From NCBI GenBank assembly GCA_910575835.1, contig CAJTGB010000020.1:19282-83281 (forward strand): a DNA stretch of 64,000 bases, given 5' to 3'. Below, piece after piece: positions 16,117 to 26,300 of the stretch. Numbering within the stretch: the stretch's first letter is position 1; each line of letters opens with the position of its first letter. The DNA comes from Lachnospiraceae bacterium. GTDB taxonomy: Bacteria > Bacillota > Clostridia > Lachnospirales > Lachnospiraceae. Below the pieces are notes generated by a model, which saw only the letters and a program-made list of their open reading frames with translations, did not search any database and was not told the DNA's origin. Position numbers and translations under genes: made by a program.

Positions 16117-17454
16117 ATGGATACGAAAGACAGAAAGAAAGAGCATGATCTGGTGTTTGACTTGAACGGAGGGATGCCGCGGATGGCACAGGCGCTTCCG
16201 TTGGCGTTTCAGCATATTGTTGCAATGGTTGTAGGATGTGTGACGCCGGCAATCATTATCGCGGGGGTGGCAGGGCTGAATCCTGCGGACAAGGTTATCA
16301 TTGTTCAGGCCGCGCTGGTGATCTCTGCATTGGCTACACTTTTACAGGTATTCCCGATCCGGGTGAAGGGGATCGGCCTGCAGATCGGAGCCGGACTTCC
16401 GCTCATCGTCGGCGTTGGATTCGCTTATGTCACCAGTATGTCGACGATCGTGGAAGGATATGGGATTGCAACGATCTTTGGGGCGGAGATCGTAGGCGGC
16501 CTGGTGGCTGTTCTGGTAGGTTTGTCGTACAATAAGATTAAAGTGCTGTTTCCTCCGCTTGTGATAGGAATCGTTATTTTATGCATCGGATTATCATTAT
16601 ACCCGATTGCGATCCGCTATATGGCCGGAGGGCAGTCAAGTCCAAGTTATGGATCGTGGCAGAATTGGTTTGTGGCAATCGTAACATTGATTATTGTAGT
16701 GATCTGTAATAACTTTGGAAAAGGAATCGTGAAGCTTGCTTCTATTTTAATCGGTATTATTGCAGGATACATCATTGCATTTCCGTTTCACATGGTTGAT
16801 TTCAGTTCGATCGGACAGGCGGGAATCGTCCAACTGCCAAAGCTGATGCATTTTGGGATTGAATTTGAATTCTCATCCTGCGTGGCGATCGGCATCTTGT
16901 TTGCGATCAATTCTCTGCAGGCAGTAGGGGATGTGTCGGCCACGACAATAGGCGGTATGGACAGAGACGCAACGAGCCAGGAGATTACGGGCAGTATTAT
17001 AGGGTTCGGTATCAGCAATATAGCCGGAGCATTTCTGGGAGGACTTCCGAATGTAACATTCAGCCAGAACGTGGGAATTGTCAGTACGACAAAGGTGGTG
17101 AACAGATGGATCGCTGCTCTGGCGGCTATTATCTTAGGTGTTGCCGGTATAGTGCCGAAATTCGCGGCATTTTTGACCAGTATTCCGCAGTGTGTGCTGG
17201 GCGGAGCTACCCTTTCCGTATTTGCGGCGATCACAGTGACAGGGATCCGTATGATCAGCAATGCGGGGCTTACGGCAAGAAATGCAGGAATCGTAGGTAT
17301 AGCCGTGGCGCTTGGCTCCGGGCTGGTGCAGGCGTCAGATGCGTTAGGCGGCTCTCCGGCATGGGTTGCGACTATTTTTGCGAAGACACCGGTGGTGGTT
17401 GCGGCGCTTGCTGCGATCGTGCTGAATCTGGTCCTGCCAAAGGACAAAAAGTAA
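16117..17454 (+). CDS. NCS2-family nucleobase permease (xanthine/uric acid type)
   Basis: A 445-residue membrane protein with about 12-14 segments of the nucleobase:cation symporter-2 family. The family signature region reads 'GLPNVTFSQNVGIVSTTKVVNRW' (about residues 308-330), near the 'QNxGxxxxTxxxxR' pattern of xanthine and urate transporters. The preceding 'AVGDVSATTIGG' corresponds to the conserved ExxGD segment, with V where E is common. It sits next to a molybdenum hydroxylase, so purine bases are the likely cargo, by context. The start follows AAAAGGAGATAAA. Regulation may involve the upstream promoter-terminator leader. Confidence 0.85.
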   Translation: MDTKDRKKEHDLVFDLNGGMPRMAQALPLAFQHIVAMVVGCVTPAIIIAGVAGLNPADKVIIVQAALVISALATLLQVFPIRVKGIGLQIGAGLPLIVGVGFAYVTSMSTIVEGYGIATIFGAEIVGGLVAVLVGLSYNKIKVLFPPLVIGIVILCIGLSLYPIAIRYMAGGQSSPSYGSWQNWFVAIVTLIIVVICNNFGKGIVKLASILIGIIAGYIIAFPFHMVDFSSIGQAGIVQLPKLMHFGIEFEFSSCVAIGILFAINSLQAVGDVSATTIGGMDRDATSQEITGSIIGFGISNIAGAFLGGLPNVTFSQNVGIVSTTKVVNRWIAALAAIILGVAGIVPKFAAFLTSIPQCVLGGATLSVFAAITVTGIRMISNAGLTARNAGIVGIAVALGSGLVQASDALGGSPAWVATIFAKTPVVVAALAAIVLNLVLPKDKK

Positions 17455-17495
17455 GAGTATTGGAATATAATAAAAAGTGGGCGAGGAGCCGTAGA

Positions 17496-17536
17496 AGGAT
17501 GTAAGACATTTTTGAAGATGTACATCCTGTTTTTTT
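17496..17536 (+). terminator. Intrinsic terminator after permease gene
   Basis: AGGATGTA (17496-17503) pairs with TACATCCT (17521-17528) and is followed by a run of seven T. It separates the permease from the hydroxylase gene. Confidence 0.7.
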
Positions 17537-17572
17537 ATTTTTGGGAACTTTTTTGCGAGAAAGGAAAGTGCA

Positions 17573-19825
17573 ATGAATAAACGTAAAGATGTTTTAGCAA
17601 AAGTAACTGGCAGGGCGGTCTATGCCAATGATATTGAATTGCCGCAGATGGTATACGCCAAGGTTGTCCGCAGCACGGTGCCGAATGGAATCATCCGTTC
17701 GATCGACAGCGAGGAGGCGTCCCGGATGCCGGGAGTTATACGGATCATTACGGCTGAGGATATCCCCGGCATCCCGTCGCTGCCAAGAGAGCGGCCTGTT
17801 CTGTGTCCCGGGAGGGTGCGTTATATCGGTGACGGCGTTGCGCTGGTAGCGGCGGAGAGCCTCTCTGCTGCGGAAGATGCGGCAGAGAGGGTCAGGGTCG
17901 AATATGAAGAGTTCCCGGCTCTTCTGGATGCAACGAAGGCATTGGAACCGGATGCTCCACAGGTTCATGAGACGGGAAATCGTATCGCGAGGTATATTAC
18001 CCGGCGGGGAGATGCCGAGAAAGCATTGGCCGAGGCTCCGCACGTGATCAGCCGCAGTTATACGACTCCGCGGGTGCAGCACGTGTGTATCGAGACAGAG
18101 GCGGCGGTGGCTTCCTATGATCCTGCCACAGGGGAAACGCTGGTGCGCTGTCCGGTGAACAGTCCGTTTCCCATCAGAAAGGTAGTTGCGGAGACGCTTG
18201 GATGTCCGCTCACGGATGTGCGTGTTGTGCTGACGACTATAGGCGCATCTTTCGGAGGGAAGAATTATGATATTGCAATGGCATCTGCCCGGGCGGCGTT
18301 AGTGAGCCGCCTGCTTGGACGTCCGTGCAAAGTGGTTTTGAATCGGGAGGAATCTATTATAGAAGGCACGAAGCGTCACCCGCTTTTTGCGGATTATAAG
18401 GTTGGGTTCGATGAAGAGGGCAGATTGCTTGCGATGAAGATCCGGCTGACATTGGACGGGGGCGCTTATACCAGTAAGACATTCCCGGTCACCAGCCGTA
18501 TGGCGATCGAGGCTTCCGGCCCTTACCGTGTCCCTGCTATCGATACGGAAGCGGTAAGCGTATATACGAATCAGGTCTATTCGGATGCGCTGAGGGGCTT
18601 TGGTTCCCCGCAGGTGGACTTCTGCTCAGAGATGTTGATCGATGAGATAGCAGGATATCTGGGGAAAGACCCGATTGAGGTCAGGAAGCTGAATATGCTG
18701 GAAAATGGAAAACCCTCCGCATTCGGTCAGATCATGGAGGATGTTACCCTCCCCGAGTGTCTGGAAGCATTGGAAGATGCGGTGGATTTTCCGGCGCGGC
18801 GCGAAAGGATCCGGCAATATAATGATACACACCAACGAAGCAAGAAGGGATTAGGGATATCGCTGCTTCACAGAGGAGAATCCTTCGGGGCGGCAGGCCA
18901 GGGGATCGATACTGCCAGCGGAATGGTTTCTATTCAGGCGGACGGGAGCGTATCGGTCTGTTCCAGTATCGCGGAGGTAGGCCAGGGAGGCAGTACGATG
19001 GTGGTACAGATCGTTCACGAGGCTTTGGGAATCCCCCATGAAAAGATCCGTTACAGCGGAGTGGACACGACCTTCCTTACGGATGCGGGACCGACGGTGG
19101 CGACCCGGGGAACGGTGTTCTCCGGCGGCGCGATCTACCGGGCGGCAGGTGAATTGCGCGGGAAACTGATCGCTTATGCGGAGAAGTATCTGCATACCCG
19201 GGAAGTCGATTTTAAGGATAATAAGATCATTGCGGCCGGTCAACCGGACAATGAAGTTTCGCTTCAGCAGGTGATCGGCGATGTGTTCGCGGCGAGCGAT
19301 CATCTGAATGCCCTTGGATATTATGCGGCTCCGCCCCTGGAATATGATAAGAGCTGCGGTGTCGGCGACGCATATCTCTCCTATGTATACGGGGCTGCGG
19401 CTGCGGAGGTAACGGTGGATACGCGGACAGGATTCGTAAGCGTCGATGAATTCTTTGCGGTGCACGACGTAGGACATGCCTTTGACAAGGCGGAAGCAGA
19501 AGGGCAGATCCGGGGCGGTGTGAGCATGGGGGTAGGTTATGCCGTTATGGAAGAGGTAGAGCTTCATAAAGGACAGATCATGAATCGTAATCTGGACGGT
19601 TATCTGATCCCTACATCACTGGACATGCCGAAGACGACGCCGATCGTATTGGAGATTCCGGGCAGGCATGGACCTCTTGGCGCAAAGGGGTTAGGAGAAC
19701 CGGCGACCTGTGCGGTTGCGCCTGCCATCGTGAACGCGATCGCGGACGCAACGGGACGCAGAATCAGGAACCTGCCTGCGAATCTGGAGCAGGTGGCGTT
19801 AGGACACAGTATCAAAAAACGGTAA
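17573..19825 (+). CDS. Xanthine dehydrogenase-family molybdopterin-binding subunit
   Basis: A 750-residue molybdenum hydroxylase large subunit. The N-terminal aldehyde-oxidase/xanthine-dehydrogenase a/b hammerhead domain spans about 5-110 ('KVTGRAVYANDI'). Mo-cofactor binding segments include 'GASFGGKN' (about 225), 'LRGFGSPQ' (about 340), 'AEVGQGGSTMVVQI' (about 468) and 'KGLGEPA' with the catalytic glutamate near 709. Such subunits hydroxylate purines or other heterocycles and normally work with [2Fe-2S] and FAD subunits. Neither of those lies next to this gene: its neighbours are a permease and addB. It may borrow partners from elsewhere in the genome. Purine or related substrate by context; a family-level call only. 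Confidence 0.88.
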   Translation: MNKRKDVLAKVTGRAVYANDIELPQMVYAKVVRSTVPNGIIRSIDSEEASRMPGVIRIITAEDIPGIPSLPRERPVLCPGRVRYIGDGVALVAAESLSAAEDAAERVRVEYEEFPALLDATKALEPDAPQVHETGNRIARYITRRGDAEKALAEAPHVISRSYTTPRVQHVCIETEAAVASYDPATGETLVRCPVNSPFPIRKVVAETLGCPLTDVRVVLTTIGASFGGKNYDIAMASARAALVSRLLGRPCKVVLNREESIIEGTKRHPLFADYKVGFDEEGRLLAMKIRLTLDGGAYTSKTFPVTSRMAIEASGPYRVPAIDTEAVSVYTNQVYSDALRGFGSPQVDFCSEMLIDEIAGYLGKDPIEVRKLNMLENGKPSAFGQIMEDVTLPECLEALEDAVDFPARRERIRQYNDTHQRSKKGLGISLLHRGESFGAAGQGIDTASGMVSIQADGSVSVCSSIAEVGQGGSTMVVQIVHEALGIPHEKIRYSGVDTTFLTDAGPTVATRGTVFSGGAIYRAAGELRGKLIAYAEKYLHTREVDFKDNKIIAAGQPDNEVSLQQVIGDVFAASDHLNALGYYAAPPLEYDKSCGVGDAYLSYVYGAAAAEVTVDTRTGFVSVDEFFAVHDVGHAFDKAEAEGQIRGGVSMGVGYAVMEEVELHKGQIMNRNLDGYLIPTSLDMPKTTPIVLEIPGRHGPLGAKGLGEPATCAVAPAIVNAIADATGRRIRNLPANLEQVALGHSIKKR

Positions 19826-19840
19826 TTTGCGGGATAGAAA

Positions 19841-19878
19841 TGCCCTGTGCAGTCTGGAACAAGGAACTGCACAGGGCA
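19841..19878 (+). terminator. Hairpin terminator after hydroxylase gene
   Basis: A perfect 13-bp stem: TGCCCTGTGCAGT (19841-19853) pairs with ACTGCACAGGGCA (19866-19878). The following sequence is T-rich (TATTTTGATGATTGTTTTT) but not a clean T run. Confidence 0.65.
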
Positions 19879-19889
19879 TATTTTGATGA

Positions 19890-19918
19890 TTGTTTTTGGA
19901 AAATATGTATAGTACAAT
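19890..19918 (+). promoter_or_regulatory. Probable promoter of addBA operon
   Basis: TTGTTT (19890-19895), 17-base spacer, TACAAT (19913-19918), about 85 bases before addB and just after the preceding terminator. Confidence 0.5.
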
Positions 19919-20001
19919 AAAATGATGCCAGGATTGCGGGAGCATGAAATGCGGAGCAATCTGTGGCATCATGAAATGAGGTTATATCAGGAGGAAAGGA
20001 A

Positions 20002-23000
20002 ATGTCTCTACAATTCATATTCGGGCCGTCAGGCTCCGGCAAATCCCACTGTCTCTACAATCATGTGATACAGGAATCTATGCGCTGCCCAGAGCAGAAT
20101 TACATCGTCCTTGTGCCCGAGCAGTTTACCATGCAGACGCAGAAGGACCTGGTTACCATGCATCCAAGGAAAGGGATTATGAACATCGACGTCCTAAGCT
20201 TTGCAAGGCTCGCTTACCGCGTATTCGAAGAGATCGGCGGGGAGATGCTTCCCGTACTTGACGATGAGGGGAAGAATCTGATCCTTCGCAAGCTTGCGGG
20301 GGATTACGAGGATGAGCTGTGTATCCTGAAGGGGAATATGAAGAAGCTTGGTTATATCAGTGAGGTCAAGTCGGTCATCTCTGAATTCACCCAATATGAT
20401 ATCGGGGAAGAGGAATTGGAGCAGGTGATGGAGACTGTCGGCAGGGAATCCAGGCTGTACTACAAATTAAAGGACATCAAGATCCTGTACCGGGGATTTA
20501 CGGAGTATCTCGAGAAGAAATACATCACGAAGGAGGAACTCTTAGATGTGTTGAGCCGGATGGTTGGGCAATCGGAGATATTGGGGAACAGTACCGTTGT
20601 TCTGGATGGGTTCACAGGCTTTACGCCGGTACAGAACCGATTGGTTCTTAAGCTCATGCAAAGATGCCGCAAGGTTATGGTTACGGTGACCATAGATGCG
20701 CGGGAGAATCCATACGTGTACCGTCATCCGTATCAATTATTCGCGCTCAGCAAGCACATGGCGACTACGTTGATATCCCTGGCAAGAGAGAGCCGTATTG
20801 AGATAGAAGAATCGATCTGCAAATACGAAGAACCGGTATACCGATTCCGCGGCAATGAGGCGCTTGCATTTCTGGAGAAGAATCTGTTCCGTTACGGAGC
20901 GGGGACATTTGACAAGGAGACGGATGCGTTAAGTATTCACGCGGCAAGGAATCCAAGAGAGGAAGCGATAGCGGCGGCGGGAGAGATCCGCCGCCTGGTG
21001 CGCGAGGAAGGGATGCGCTACCGGGAGATCGGTGTGATCGTGAGCAATATGGAGGTGTACGGAGACTATCTGAAACAGGCGTTTGAGCTGTATGAGATCC
21101 CTGCATTCATGGATCACAAGAGAAGTGTATTGCAGAATTCCTTCGTAGAATATATCCGAAGCCTTCTCAATATGGCGGAGCAGAACTTCACCTATGAGAG
21201 TGTATTCCGGTTTCTCCGCACTGATCTGGCGGGCTTTACCTTTGAAGAAGTGGATGAACTGGAGAACTATGTCCTGGGGCTTGGCATCAAGGGCTATAAG
21301 CGGTGGCAGGAGAAGTGGGTGCGCCTCATGAAGGGGATGGGAGCCGAAGACCTGGAGCGCATGAACCATTTCCGGGTATTGCTTGTGGAGAAGGTGGATC
21401 CGCTGATGTTCGTGCTAAAGCAGCGCAGGAAAACGGTCAGGGACATCACTCTTGCCGTGTATGAATTCATGGTCAGGGAAGAACTCCAGGTGAGGCTTAA
21501 GAGGCAGGAGGAAGAATTCCAGGCGATGGGAGAGCTGGCTCTTGCCAAAGAATATGCCCAGGTGTACCGGATCGTTATAGAGTTATTCGATAAGTTTGCA
21601 GAGCTTCTGGGAGATGAGAAGGTGGGCCTTGAGGAATATTGCCGCCTTCTGGACGCGGGGCTTGAAGAGGCGCGGGTGGGTGTGATCCCGCCGGGGACAG
21701 ACCAGGTGGTTGCCGGAGATGTAGAGCGGACCAGGCTTAAGGATATCTGCGCGCTGATTTTCCTCGGAGCTAATGATTCGCATCTTCCGGGGTCTCTGCT
21801 TCGCACCGGATTGCTGTCCGAGCGGGACCGGGAGCATTTTCAGAAGGAGAAGCTGGCGCTTGCGCCGGGAGGGAAGGAGCGTGCGTATATCCAGAAATTC
21901 TATCTGTACTCGAATCTGACCAAGCCCTCTAAGAAGCTTAAGATCTATTACAGTAAGGTATCCTCAGAGGGCAAGAGCGTGCGTCCGGCGTATCTGATAC
22001 AGGATTTGAGGCGGATGTATCCGCTGATTGCGGTCGTAGATGAAGAGGAACGAAAGCTTAAGGAACGGGAGCTGACCGAGGGAATGGGGATCGAATACCT
22101 GATCCAGGGGCTAAGAAGCCTTGATAACGGCATGGACGATGTCTGGAAGGAGCTGTACAGTTGGTATAAGAACAGCGGGAAATGGCAGAAGAAGGTGGAA
22201 GGCCTGCTTGCGGCCGGGTATTACCGGCGTTCGATGGATGGCCTGACCCAAGCCGTGGCGAAAAAGCTCTACGGGGAGGATTTTGAGGACAGTATCACCA
22301 GGATGGAACGGTATGCGGCCTGTGCGTTTGCGCATTTCCTGACCTACGGGCTTGGCCTTAGGGAACGGCAGCAGTATGAGTTCCAGGCGGTGGATCTGGG
22401 CAATGTATGCCACAGCGCTCTGGAGAAGTATTCCAGGAAGCTTCAGAAGGAAGGTCTTGACTGGACGCTTGTTTCGGAGGATATAAGGAAGCGGTACATA
22501 GAAGAGAGCGTGGAGGAAGCCATCACGGATTATGGCAATGCAGTCCTCTACAGCTCCGCCCGGGATGAATATCTGATCGTCCGCATGAAACGGATGCTGG
22601 AGCGGACGGTATGGGCGCTTACGAACCAGCTCAAGGCGGGGGACTTCCGTCCGTCTGCCAGTGAATTCCGATTCTCCAACGGCAAGATCGACCGTATCGA
22701 TACCTGCGAGGAGGAAGAGAAGGTCTATGTGAAGGTGGTGGATTATAAGACGGGGAGCCAGGCCTTCGACGTGGTATCCCTGTACCATGGGCTGCAGCTT
22801 CAGCTAATGGTCTACATAGATGCGGCAGTGAGGATGGAAGAACAGCGGCATCCCGGATGGGAGGTCGTGCCTGCGGGAGTGTTCTACTACCGGATCCATG
22901 ACCCGTTGGTGGATAAGGAGAAGGACGGCGGGGAAGAGGAGACGATCCTAAAAGAGCTGAGGCCGGACGGCCTTATTAATCTGAAGGACGAGGTACTTAG

Positions 23001-23370
23001 GCATCTGGATCACATCCAGAGCGGCGAGTCCCTTGCGGTTCCGGTCAAATACAATAAGAACGGAAGCCTTGCCAGGGGTTCAAAGGCGGTGCCGGAGGAA
23101 GAGTTTCAGTTGATGATGCGCCATGCGGCAAGGAAGGTCGAAGAAGCCCATCGCGGGATCCTTGCGGGGAGGACAGAGGCGGTTCCTTACCGTAAGGGCC
23201 AGGAGACGGGCTGTGATTATTGCCGGTACCGGCATATCTGCGGATTTGATGTGAAGATTCCGGGATACGGTTACCGGGATATCGGGAACATGAGCAGAGA
23301 AGAAGCAATAGCGGCGATGGCGGCGGAAAATAGCGGGCATACGCGGCAGAGCGGGAAGGGGGACGCATAG
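20002..23370 (+). CDS. addB: ATP-dependent helicase/nuclease subunit B
   Basis: The 1,122-residue AddB subunit of the AddAB helicase-nuclease, which resects double-strand DNA ends and loads recombinase for repair, the Firmicute counterpart of RecBCD. The Walker A 'GPSGSGKS' is at 8-15. A C-terminal RecB-like nuclease domain has 'VVDYKTG' near 912 and the iron-sulphur cysteines: one near 773 ('AACAFAHFL') and three in 'GCDYCRYRHICGF' near 1071-1080. Length is normal for the family. The start follows AGGAGGAAAGGA. addA begins 4 bases after its stop, so the two subunits are co-translated. Confidence 0.95.
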   Translation: MSLQFIFGPSGSGKSHCLYNHVIQESMRCPEQNYIVLVPEQFTMQTQKDLVTMHPRKGIMNIDVLSFARLAYRVFEEIGGEMLPVLDDEGKNLILRKLAGDYEDELCILKGNMKKLGYISEVKSVISEFTQYDIGEEELEQVMETVGRESRLYYKLKDIKILYRGFTEYLEKKYITKEELLDVLSRMVGQSEILGNSTVVLDGFTGFTPVQNRLVLKLMQRCRKVMVTVTIDARENPYVYRHPYQLFALSKHMATTLISLARESRIEIEESICKYEEPVYRFRGNEALAFLEKNLFRYGAGTFDKETDALSIHAARNPREEAIAAAGEIRRLVREEGMRYREIGVIVSNMEVYGDYLKQAFELYEIPAFMDHKRSVLQNSFVEYIRSLLNMAEQNFTYESVFRFLRTDLAGFTFEEVDELENYVLGLGIKGYKRWQEKWVRLMKGMGAEDLERMNHFRVLLVEKVDPLMFVLKQRRKTVRDITLAVYEFMVREELQVRLKRQEEEFQAMGELALAKEYAQVYRIVIELFDKFAELLGDEKVGLEEYCRLLDAGLEEARVGVIPPGTDQVVAGDVERTRLKDICALIFLGANDSHLPGSLLRTGLLSERDREHFQKEKLALAPGGKERAYIQKFYLYSNLTKPSKKLKIYYSKVSSEGKSVRPAYLIQDLRRMYPLIAVVDEEERKLKERELTEGMGIEYLIQGLRSLDNGMDDVWKELYSWYKNSGKWQKKVEGLLAAGYYRRSMDGLTQAVAKKLYGEDFEDSITRMERYAACAFAHFLTYGLGLRERQQYEFQAVDLGNVCHSALEKYSRKLQKEGLDWTLVSEDIRKRYIEESVEEAITDYGNAVLYSSARDEYLIVRMKRMLERTVWALTNQLKAGDFRPSASEFRFSNGKIDRIDTCEEEEKVYVKVVDYKTGSQAFDVVSLYHGLQLQLMVYIDAAVRMEEQRHPGWEVVPAGVFYYRIHDPLVDKEKDGGEEETILKELRPDGLINLKDEVLRHLDHIQSGESLAVPVKYNKNGSLARGSKAVPEEEFQLMMRHAARKVEEAHRGILAGRTEAVPYRKGQETGCDYCRYRHICGFDVKIPGYGYRDIGNMSREEAIAAMAAENSGHTRQSGKGDA

Positions 23371-23373
23371 GAG

Positions 23374-26300
23374 ATGGGTGTAGCATGGACAAGGGAACAG
23401 CAGCAGGTCATTGACTTAAGAGACAGGAATATCCTGGTGTCGGCGGCGGCAGGTTCAGGGAAGACGGCGGTCCTGGTGGAACGCATCATCACGATGCTGA
23501 CGTCAGAGGTTCATCCCGTGGATGTGGACCATCTTCTGATCGTGACATTTACAGAGGCGGCAGCGGCGGAGATGAAGGAGCGTATCCGCAATGCCATAGA
23601 GCATAAGCTGGAGGAAGAGCCTGATAACGAACACTTAAAGCAGCAGGCAACTCTGATCCACAATGCCCAGATCACGACGATCCATAGCTTCTGCCTGTCT
23701 GTAGTCAGGGATCACTTCCATGCGATCGATATCGATCCGGGCTTTCGGGTAGGTGAAGAAGGGGAGCTTAAGCTGCTTCGCCAGGATGTGCTCGGCGAAG
23801 TGTTAGAGGAGAAGTATCGGCAGGGAGAGAAGCGTTTTCTTGATTTTACCCTGGCATACGGAAGCGGGAGGAACGATAAGAAGATCGAAGAGCTGATCCT
23901 TAAGATCTATGAATTCTCCCGGAGCTATCCTGACGCCGAAAGCTGGATTCGGGATTGTGTGAAGGCTTACCGGATCGATACGCTTGAAGAGCTTAAGGCA
24001 AGCGATTCTATACGGCTGATCATGGAGAATGCGGCGGTTTATCTTAAGGAGGCGGCAGAGCTTATAGAGAGCGGGATCGCCGTCTGTCAGGAGGCGGACG
24101 GGCCTGCGGCTTATGAGAGCACGCTTATTAAGGACCAGCAGGTCATCGAGAGATTGCTGTCTGTGAGTGATTACGAGGAGATGTGCAGGGCGGCGGAGGA
24201 GATTTCCTGGGTGCGGCTTGCGGCGAACAGGGATAAGACGGTATCGGAGGAGAAGGCGTCTTGGGTCAAGGCGATTCGGGATGAAGTGAAGGGGATCGTA
24301 AAAGACCTGTCAGAGCAGTATTTTTATCAGAACGCCGAAGAGATGCTTGCGGATATTAAGGCATGCCGTCCTGCGATGGAGGAGCTTGCAGGGCTGGTGC
24401 AGGCATTTTCCGGGAGGTTCGAGGAGAAGAAGAGACAGCGGAATATGATAGACTTCTCTGATATGGAGCAGTATGCGCTGAATATCCTGACGGAGAGATC
24501 AGAAGAAGGAGAAGGCTTCGTTCCGTCTGCGGCGGCAAGGGAATATCAGAAGCAGTTCCAGGAGATCATGATCGATGAATACCAGGACAGCAATCTGATC
24601 CAGGAGACGATTCTTACCAGTGTCTCGACGGTATCAGCGGGGCGTTATAATATTTTCATGGTAGGGGATGTGAAGCAGAGCATCTATCGGTTCCGCCTGT
24701 CAAGGCCTGAGCTGTTCATGGAGAAGTTTCATTCGTATGCGCCTGCCGATGCCGAAAGCGGCGAAGGAGAAGAAGGTTCGCAGACGAAACAGCGCATCGA
24801 CCTGCATAAAAACTTCCGCAGCAGGCGGGAGGTGCTTGACAGTGTGAATTATATCTTCCGGCAGATCATGACCGGCAAGCTCGGAGGAATCGTCTATGAC
24901 GATCAGGCGGCGCTGTATGCGGGGGCGGATTACAGAGACGGCGGGGATCCTTTGACGGAGGTTTTGATCATTGACAGTGATGTGAAGGAGCGGGAGCCGG
25001 AGGACCAAAAAGCATCCGAAGGAATCAGTGAGCGGGAGCTGGAGGCAAGGGCGATCGCTGCCAGAATCCGGGATTTGAGGGCGCATCATCAGGTGGTCGA
25101 TAAGAAGACGGGAGAATTCCGGCCGGTGAGATATTCGGATATCGTAATCCTGACAAGAAGCGTGAAAGGATATGCCGATATATTTACCGAGGTATTGAAC
25201 CGGGAAGGGATTCCGGCTTATGCGGGGACCCGGGAGGGGTATTTCGCAACACAGGAGATCGGGGTGCTGCTTGACTATCTGCGGGCTCTCGACAACCAGA
25301 GACAGGATATCCCGCTGGCGGCGGTCCTTGCCTCGGCCTTTGGCGGATTGATGGAAGAGGAGCTGGCGGCGGTCAAGGGAGAGTATGGAAGCCTGCCGTT
25401 CTGCCAGGCTGTTTTTTGCTACCGCGCAGAGGGGAAGAATCCGGCGATCCGGGAGAAATTAGAAGTCTGTCTGGGGCAGATGGAAACATTTCGGAAAATC
25501 GTTCCCTATACGCCCATGCACGAGCTGCTGTGGAAGATCCTGGAAGAGACAGGATACGGCGACCTGGCGGCCGCCATGCCGGGCGGGCAGCAGAGACGGG
25601 CGAATCTGGATATGCTGGTGGAGAAAGCGAGGAACTTCGAGGCGACCAGCTATAAGGGACTGTTTCATTTCGTCCGCTATATCGAGCAGCTTCAGAAGTA
25701 TGATGTGGACTACGGCGAGGCGAGTATAGAGGATGAACAGTCGGATACCGTGCGCGTTATGACCATCCATAAGAGCAAGGGGCTGGAATTTCCGGTCGTA
25801 TTCGCCGCGGGGATGGGGAAACGCTTCAACATGCAGGATGCAAGGAGCAGCGTCATCCTGCACTCCAGGATGGGGGTGGGGCTTGACGCCGTCGATATCG
25901 AGAAGCGGACCAAGAGTCCAAGCATCATCAAGAAGGCGATGCAAAGAGAGGAGATACTGGATAGCCTCGGTGAAGAGCTTAGAGTGCTGTATGTCGCATT
26001 CACCCGCGCGAAGGAGAAATTGATCATCACAGGAACCATATCGAATCTTAAGAAGAAACGGACCGGCTATGAGATGCTAAGGAACCGGCAGGAGGAATCG
26101 CTGCCCTTCGGCCGGTTAAGCAAGGCGGTCACATACTGGGACTGGATTCTTCCGGCGCTTGTAAGGGCAGACGAAGAGGTGCCGATCGTAGAGAAGGTGC
26201 TGACCTTCGAAGATCTCGTCAGGGAAGAGGTGGCGGAAGAGACGGCGGGCAGGATCAAGAGGGCGGTGCTGGAGAAATGGGATACAGATCAGATCTATGA

